Source of the DNA: Ancylostoma caninum
Lineage: Eukaryota > Nematoda > Chromadorea > Rhabditida > Ancylostomatidae
Length of the DNA stretch: 64,000 bases
Reading direction: 5' to 3'
NCBI GenBank assembly: GCA_037903475.1
Contig: JBAJFG010000240.1
Coordinates: forward strand, 682,001-746,000
How positions within the stretch are numbered: the stretch's first letter is position 1; each line of letters begins with the position of its first letter. The position numbers were made by a program, and so were the translations under genes. The notes under the pieces were generated by a model that worked only from the letters and a program-made list of their open reading frames with translations, did not search any database and was not told the origin of the DNA. Positions 58,263 to 64,000 of the stretch are shown here, one piece after another.

Positions 58263-59805
58263 CTTGTAGTTAGAGAAAACGCGTAGCATTGCACAAATTC
58301 ATAGTTAATGTAGGAGGGTAGCACCCAATATTTCCTCAAACAAGTTGATTCCACTGCGAGTATGAATCAAAGCCGCCGTCTTGTTCAAAAATCTGGCTGT
58401 ATCAACATTTCCACAGTATGGATTGGGAACACGTATGAAAAACCCCATTTTGTTTATCGAGCTCATGTGAAATTTCTGCTTATATGTAGCTACCATCTCG
58501 GAATCTTTCTGTTGCATATCTTCTATTGCTGCAAATTACTTCACACGGAGGAAGTATGTATATAACATTTAAATATAGGAGAGAAAAATAAAATGAATGA
58601 ATGAACAGTTATGTCCGATTTTCGTCTCCAAAACTACCTTATACGGAAATCAAACAGGAAGTTTAAGCCATCCTTTGCTCTTGCAAGCTTTGATTTTTGC
58701 AGCAGTTTTCCAGGAAAGCAAAAAAAAAACCGCAAAAAAGCAATAGACAACAATAAGGTTCACCACTCACCGATCCAATTGTCAGTTTCTCATTTTTATT
58801 ATTTTCATATATTTATCACAGATTCCTGGTCATTTAATCTTAAGATTTACATTTATTCAAATTCCCTTTTTGAAATTTCGTCCATCCCTATCTCCAGAGT
58901 GGCTTAGGCCCCGATTTTTACCCTCCCCCCTGGGTAACCAAGGTGCCCATTTCTGCTTTTGCCACGAGTAGGTAGATTTTTTAAAAATACATCACTCATA
59001 ATTATGGGAGAAGCAATAATGAGGTCATATACTTACTTCAGAACTAATCTATCAAATCCTCTCTAATAGTGTTCTTTTAATGTTGTGCTGTTTTTGTTAC
59101 CAGCTGGTCGAGGCCAACAGAACTGCTCAATTCAGCTAATTGTAGGATTTAAACAACCGCAACTACTATGAGTTCTGCTTTTGAGCATTTGATTGTTAAT
59201 TTTTGTTTTTCACTATATTCATTGCGACCCCTTTAAGATTCGCTCCATAAGAGGTGTTGGTCTCGAATTATTTATGCTCCTTAAGTGTAGTGTGTCATGT
59301 TGACAACAATGTGTGCGCAAGCAGCGGATTACTAGGCCTAATCCTCCTTAGGCTCTCTTATGCCATTCGCCCAACCCCCTGCGCAGACCTAGTGCCGGGA
59401 CATCCCGGAATTCAACAGGATCCCCTGCTCCGAAATGACAGCAGCAGGCAGCAAGGAAACTGATTGCATTTCAGTGATTCATTGCTATGTGTTGTAATAT
59501 TTTCATCCTCAGTCATCGATCAAGAATGTAGAGCGCATCATTCACGTATTCATTGGTTAAATAGCAGTGCCCTCGTTAAACATGTGTGTTTTCAAAACCT
59601 CGAAGATAATCTATTACGCTGCGTAGTCTCCTTCGTGCATAGTGAAAATCTCTAACGGTGTCATTTTTTTCGCATAACTGAACATGTCATACGGTCAGAA
59701 ATTTAGTTGCTAGAGGGTTTTACCAGGTAGATCCGAGCAAATTATTATGAGTTTAATAAAATTAACTGCAGAAGCATAACATTGAAAATCCTGCAGGTAA
59801 AGAGG

Positions 59806-60041
59806 TATACAGTCTGTTAGCTCAGGGAGTGCACCAGGGTGAACTTGGTCCGCAATTGCCACTGCAGTGATATCGGCTGGTTCGATCGGAGACACTAGCG
59901 AAATATCAAAATGGAAGGAATCGCATACATACATGTTAAAACTTACAGAAAAAGGTGTGAAAATAGGCCGATACCACTGCGGTCGCAATTGCAGACGAAG
60001 TCAATCCTGATGCACTCCCTGAGCTAACAGACCATATGTAC
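59806..60041. repeat. Inverted-repeat element, family B, copy 2
   Basis: The left end is TATACAGTCTGTTAGCTCAG and the right end CCTGAGCTAACAGACCATAT. It is the same size as the 30.5-kb copy, with the same interior (AAAATGGAAGGAATCGCAT, inverted). Confidence 0.85.
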
Positions 60042-60914
60042 AAAAGAGTTCCCCCCTGTAAGGAATGGGAATAAGTGGCCGAATTTTTGAAATTACTCTA
60101 CAAGATAGATAAAAGTCTTGTATTAGTTTATTTTCGTTGCTTTTGTCACTATTTTTTTAATATTTATTTTTACCTACTGGATGTATCTGAGAGTCAAGGA
60201 TGTAGTTCTCAGCGGAGCAAGCATTCAATTGGTGGCAATGCAGTTTGTGTGCAAGCTCTCGCTGCCTCTTTGTTTTAATAAAGAGCAATTTATACTAGCT
60301 GTGAAAAGAGATAACGACGATTATCTATGATTTGTGGTGAGTAATTAATTTTCTGGAAATCAGCATTTTTATTTAAGAACTTGATAACTTTTAATACTGT
60401 GAAAACAACAATAAAGCATCTTCATTCAACAAAATGCAAACAACAGAAGAATTCGTCCTCTGTGTGCATCTTCATCTCAAGTTCTAATTGCACCCGCTCT
60501 ACCGAATATTATGCAACATAGATACATAGCAACAAGTAACAAAGCGAATAGAAGAGGAAATACATTTGGTTAGTGAACAAAATGCTCGCAGATACCTATT
60601 GCTCCTCCCAGTATATCTTCCCACACTGGCCGCAGATGTAAAAGACGCGACCTGGACGCGAAGCTACCTGCTCGGGCACCTAAACAAAGATGTAATGATG
60701 GAAAAGTTGTTTGTATTTAGTGAATACTCAAAGACAGAAAGAGGAAAAATAGTGAACGCTAAAAATGAGTAGAGCTAGGGAACAAATAAAAAAAAGGGGA
60801 GGGGGGCAGCGAACGCCCATTTTGCTATACGCGAAGCTACCTGGACACAGTGACAACTCAGCAAATAAACACAGTGCCGGTTAATCATTCTTGCATCGCA
60901 GAATAAAATCTGTA

Positions 60915-61112
60915 TGGTCCGCCGCGTTGCACCACCTACACGATGCGGCAGACCAGATGGATGTTATAGTTGTCTGACGCTGTCGGTACTGATGTTTCGC
61001 TCATTTTTTCACCCTGGCATAGACAAGTACACAAAGAATACGGCGGGAAACACCGCCCGAAAACGACGGCGTCTAGATGGCCTACCGCGCCGCGCAGGTG
61101 GTGCGGTGCGGC
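60915..61112. repeat. GC-rich inverted repeat
   Basis: CGCGTTGCACCACCTACACG at the left pairs, with mismatches, with the right CGCGCCGCGCAGGTGGTGCG. Arms are about 45 bp and the spacer about 100 bp. Confidence 0.55.
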
Positions 61113-61493
61113 AGGAAAGACGGGACAGATCCTCTTGTCCAAGAGTGATTGATCGGCATCATTCTCCCACTAGGTCCAAATACAACAAAAATGACCAGTG
61201 GAAACTTGCCCCCAGAAACCTCCGCAAAACATCAATTTACGGGCAACAAATTTTACTCAATAACCACAAACATGTGTCTGCTGGCTCAGATAGTTCCCGA
61301 ATTGCGACAATAAAGAATAGGATGTGAATGTTCCAAAGAATGTAATTCAGACTGACAAAAAATCACTCAACTTTCGGACCATTGTATCAACTCCTTCTTC
61401 AAGATGATCGTGCTTCACAATATTGGCACTAAATAAAGAGGTTTGGCTGTGCTATCGACCAAAATAGTAAATATAGTATATAGTGTGAAGCAA

Positions 61494-63678
61494 TTACGTG
61501 ATATAAACAATTCCTCCATGACACTGCACAACCATGTGTCCTTCATTTGTTGGCAGCAAGCGACAGCCAATTCCAGAAAAATCGCGACAGTCCAGAGAAC
61601 TCAGCCGTTCGGTCCAACCTAGCACAGTAGATTATAGTAGGGTATAATACATAAGAATCGTGACACATACCTACAACATTAAACGGCTCGTCATGGAAGC
61701 CGTTTTTGCAAGTGACATTGTTCTCAAAAAGTGCTTGAATAACTGGCCCAGGCGCTTGCACGAAGCATGTCCCGTTACATTCCTGGAAGATTTTTGTTTT
61801 CAGGAAGTAACCGTTCACAGTTAGGAAGGTCATGCTAATAATATTTGAAATATTTGATAGCAAAATGGTTCCAGCTAATTTTGCACAGAACGGTCTATTG
61901 AATTTATTTTTTACGACTGGACAATGTCGCTATCTTAATTGAGTATGTGGCACTTTTACTCAGAGCGGGAGCGAAATTTCAGAATAGCAGGGTAGGAGTG
62001 GTAGTAGTATGGACATCGGCAACGTGCATGGAACCATTTTTATGAAACCCCAATACGGCTTAGCTTCTACTTAACGCGTCCTCAAAGTCAGATCTACAAC
62101 AACAAGTAGAATATGACGATAAAATAAGAGGAAACAACGTAATCCAGTAAGTCATTTGAAGTTTTTACGTAAAAAAAAGAAACACGTAGATCTGAAAAAC
62201 CTATGTGGTGATTGCAAAAGTCAAAATAGAAAACCGGTGATAAAAGGGAAGGAGAATTAAAGGTAGTGTCCACGCAGAATCTTCACTAATAATACCCAAA
62301 GCGGATTCAGGGCCCGCTCCGCCCCTTTGAGGATTTCGTGAAAACATATTAAATCTTGTATTATTAATCGTGAAAACATATTAAATCAAACAAGTGTTCC
62401 AATCGATCCTGGACCAGAATTTCGACACTAATTTCGGGAAAAGAACTAGTTAATAGAAGAATACCAACGACAAAAAAAAATTAAATTTTTTGAGGTGATA
62501 CTGTGTACTGTTAGCCATGGTTAGCAAAAATTAGCTGGTTTTCCCAACATACGGGGACAACTCGTCCGCATCGTAACTTTTAAGCATCTGAAAACCGCAA
62601 AATTCTATGGTTTCTGTGGCTAAAACCTATACATTAGCAATCAGCTCGTGGAGAAGAGTAAGAGGATGCCGGATTTGAAGTGTCGAAATTTTTGACTGGA
62701 TTACCCTTAAAATCTCTCCACAAGGAAGTGCGGACAAGAATGCAAACAAAATATGGAAGTGGGAGCATCATTACTATATACAGTCGCGAGCCTGTAAAAT
62801 TAACTAACCATACAACGAGAGAAAACATCCAATCCGGCGAAAGTGACTTTATTCTTCGCAAACACACATTTTAGTTGCTCAATCGGGCCAAGAGCGCTAG
62901 CATTCGGAATTGCCAGGACTCGATCAGCGAACTGCCGTCTTAGCTGAAGAAAATAGAAAATTTTTTACACACATACGATGAAATTAAGCGAGTCTTGAAC
63001 GACCTCATCATAAGCCTTTCCACTCGTCACAATAATTCTACTGTTCCCTCTTGCTTTCATTTTCAACTCAGACCTATCTCCTGGTATCAGCACGTTAACT
63101 CCACAGCGTCTGGAACAAGGATTCTGACAAATGAACTGCAGGTTTTGAAAATCGAAAAAAAAAACGAAATCGCAGCATGTACAAAGATATAATGCAATAT
63201 GAACTTCAACAGGAGCCTCACCGCAGATGCTTTCCTAGACCAAGGAGCATGGAATCTACAATACATTGCAGTTGCGTTGCTGGCCTAGTTCCAGATTGAA
63301 CATCATGCAACTTCTAGAACAAAGCATTATAAGTGTAAAGAAAATGAAGGATGCAACATTGAAAATAATTTCTACATCGCAAATCTCAGCCCAAGTCATG
63401 TCATCCATCTTCACTCTCTCTTTCCTTAATCTAACTTTGTCCCTCTTCCGTCCATCCACAACGGATTGTTGTACAAATTTCTCGAAGTCCAGTCCACGTG
63501 CTCTAAAATACTCATGTTGCTCAGATTTGGCCAATGAAAATCGGAATAAAGAAAATCTTTAAATAACTCACACAGCCCTTTTATTGAGTTCACCATACAA
63601 TTCTATGACAATGTAAGCGTCCATTGCAGCATAGGATTTCTGTTTTTGACGCAGAGGACGGATTGACCAGTTGCAGCG
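61494..63678 (-). CDS. mut-7: mut-7/EXD3-like 3'-5' exonuclease, C-terminal 267 aa (5' part outside window)
   Basis: Seven exons in transcript order: 63678-63572, 63502-63376, 63313-63222, 63109-63004, 62943-62809, 61782-61671 and 61618-61494. All are GT-AG and in phase, and the gene continues past the window end. The first exon gives the end of a DEDDy 3'-5' exonuclease domain: CNWSIRPL and SYAAMDAY, with the Exo III tyrosine and aspartate present. After a basic linker comes a Mut7-C (PIN-like) domain: CIVDSMLLGLGKHLR, NSRIIVTSGKAYDE and FSRCMECNGTCF. This domain order is that of C. elegans MUT-7 and animal EXD3. MUT-7 works in Mutator foci for small-RNA-dependent transposon silencing and RNAi. 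Nematodes have more than one such protein, so orthology to mut-7 itself is likely but unproven. The last 40 aa have extra cysteines. Confidence 0.85.
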
Positions 63679-64000
63679 CTGGAAATTATGAGAAATGGAT
63701 CAAACACAAGATTTAACTTTTGTGATAACTTTCAAGAAGTCATCATTTTTGGACGGCCACTGACAAGGGCCCGCATTACTGCGACGCGTACACGACTGGT
63801 AGCAGCTAGTCCCTGTACTAACTCCTCCAAAATGAAAGGTTAGGTGGGGGGGGGGGTCGACATTTTACGACATTTTAAAGAGAACAGGAATCTCACTGTC
63901 ATCTTTCGATAATAAACGAAAATGAAAAACGATACCTAAACTCCGTTTCGTTCCTAACACTAGATGAAGACAAAGAAAAGGAATGGAACTCATCAGTATG

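Larger units (their letters stand above)
57801..61493. other. Intergenic, repeats only
   Basis: It contains inverted-repeat elements at 58113, 59806 and 60915. ORFs at 58517-58305 (-) and 60566-60772 (+) look slightly coding-like but are isolated, without splice partners or recognisable family. Confidence 0.35.

Overview
The window is nuclear DNA of a nematode, most likely a strongylid (hookworm-like) parasite. The evidence is AT-rich DNA with short exons, many introns of 37-130 nt with TTTCAG-type acceptors, acceptors sitting just upstream of start codons as expected for spliced-leader trans-splicing, a short run of the nematode telomere unit TTAGGC, and many small inverted-repeat elements. 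No gene is intact as one ORF. The gene models here were built by hand by matching splice sites and codon phase, and no search was run.

Layout. 0.6-4.9 kb: two plus-strand gene pieces of unknown family (possibly one locus). 6.0-9.0 kb: a plus-strand gene for a coiled-coil protein of about 397 aa. 9.6-10.0 kb: a frameshifted plus-strand ORF. 10.3-14.5 kb: a complete minus-strand gene with one RBFOX-like RRM (about 487 aa). 19.3-21.2 kb: a 3'-truncated BEL/Pao retrotransposon with an intact gag. 21-34 kb: repeat-rich DNA with no recognisable gene. 34.7-42.3 kb: a plus-strand gene of about 474 aa whose C-terminus resembles the AKAP2/MISP family. 43.5-57.6 kb: a minus-strand SLC3A2/4F2hc-like amino-acid-transporter heavy chain (C. 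elegans ATGP type) with two candidate first exons. 57.6-61.5 kb: intergenic repeats. 61.5 kb to the window end: the 3' half of a minus-strand mut-7/EXD3-like 3'-5' exonuclease gene.

The genes are ordinary, independently transcribed eukaryotic genes: an RNA-processing factor, a transporter subunit, a small-RNA or RNA-turnover nuclease and structural or unknown proteins. Nothing suggests that they form one pathway. The unusual content is structural. At least five families of short inverted-repeat elements sit in introns and spacers. There is a 468-bp foldback inside an intron, a perfect 31-bp palindrome, a tRNA-derived SINE with two tRNA-like heads, an array of diverged TTGTCGACAA palindromes, and a place where coding-like sequence changes strand inside an intron. 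I did not find a convincing new biological system. The best leads are listed as findings.
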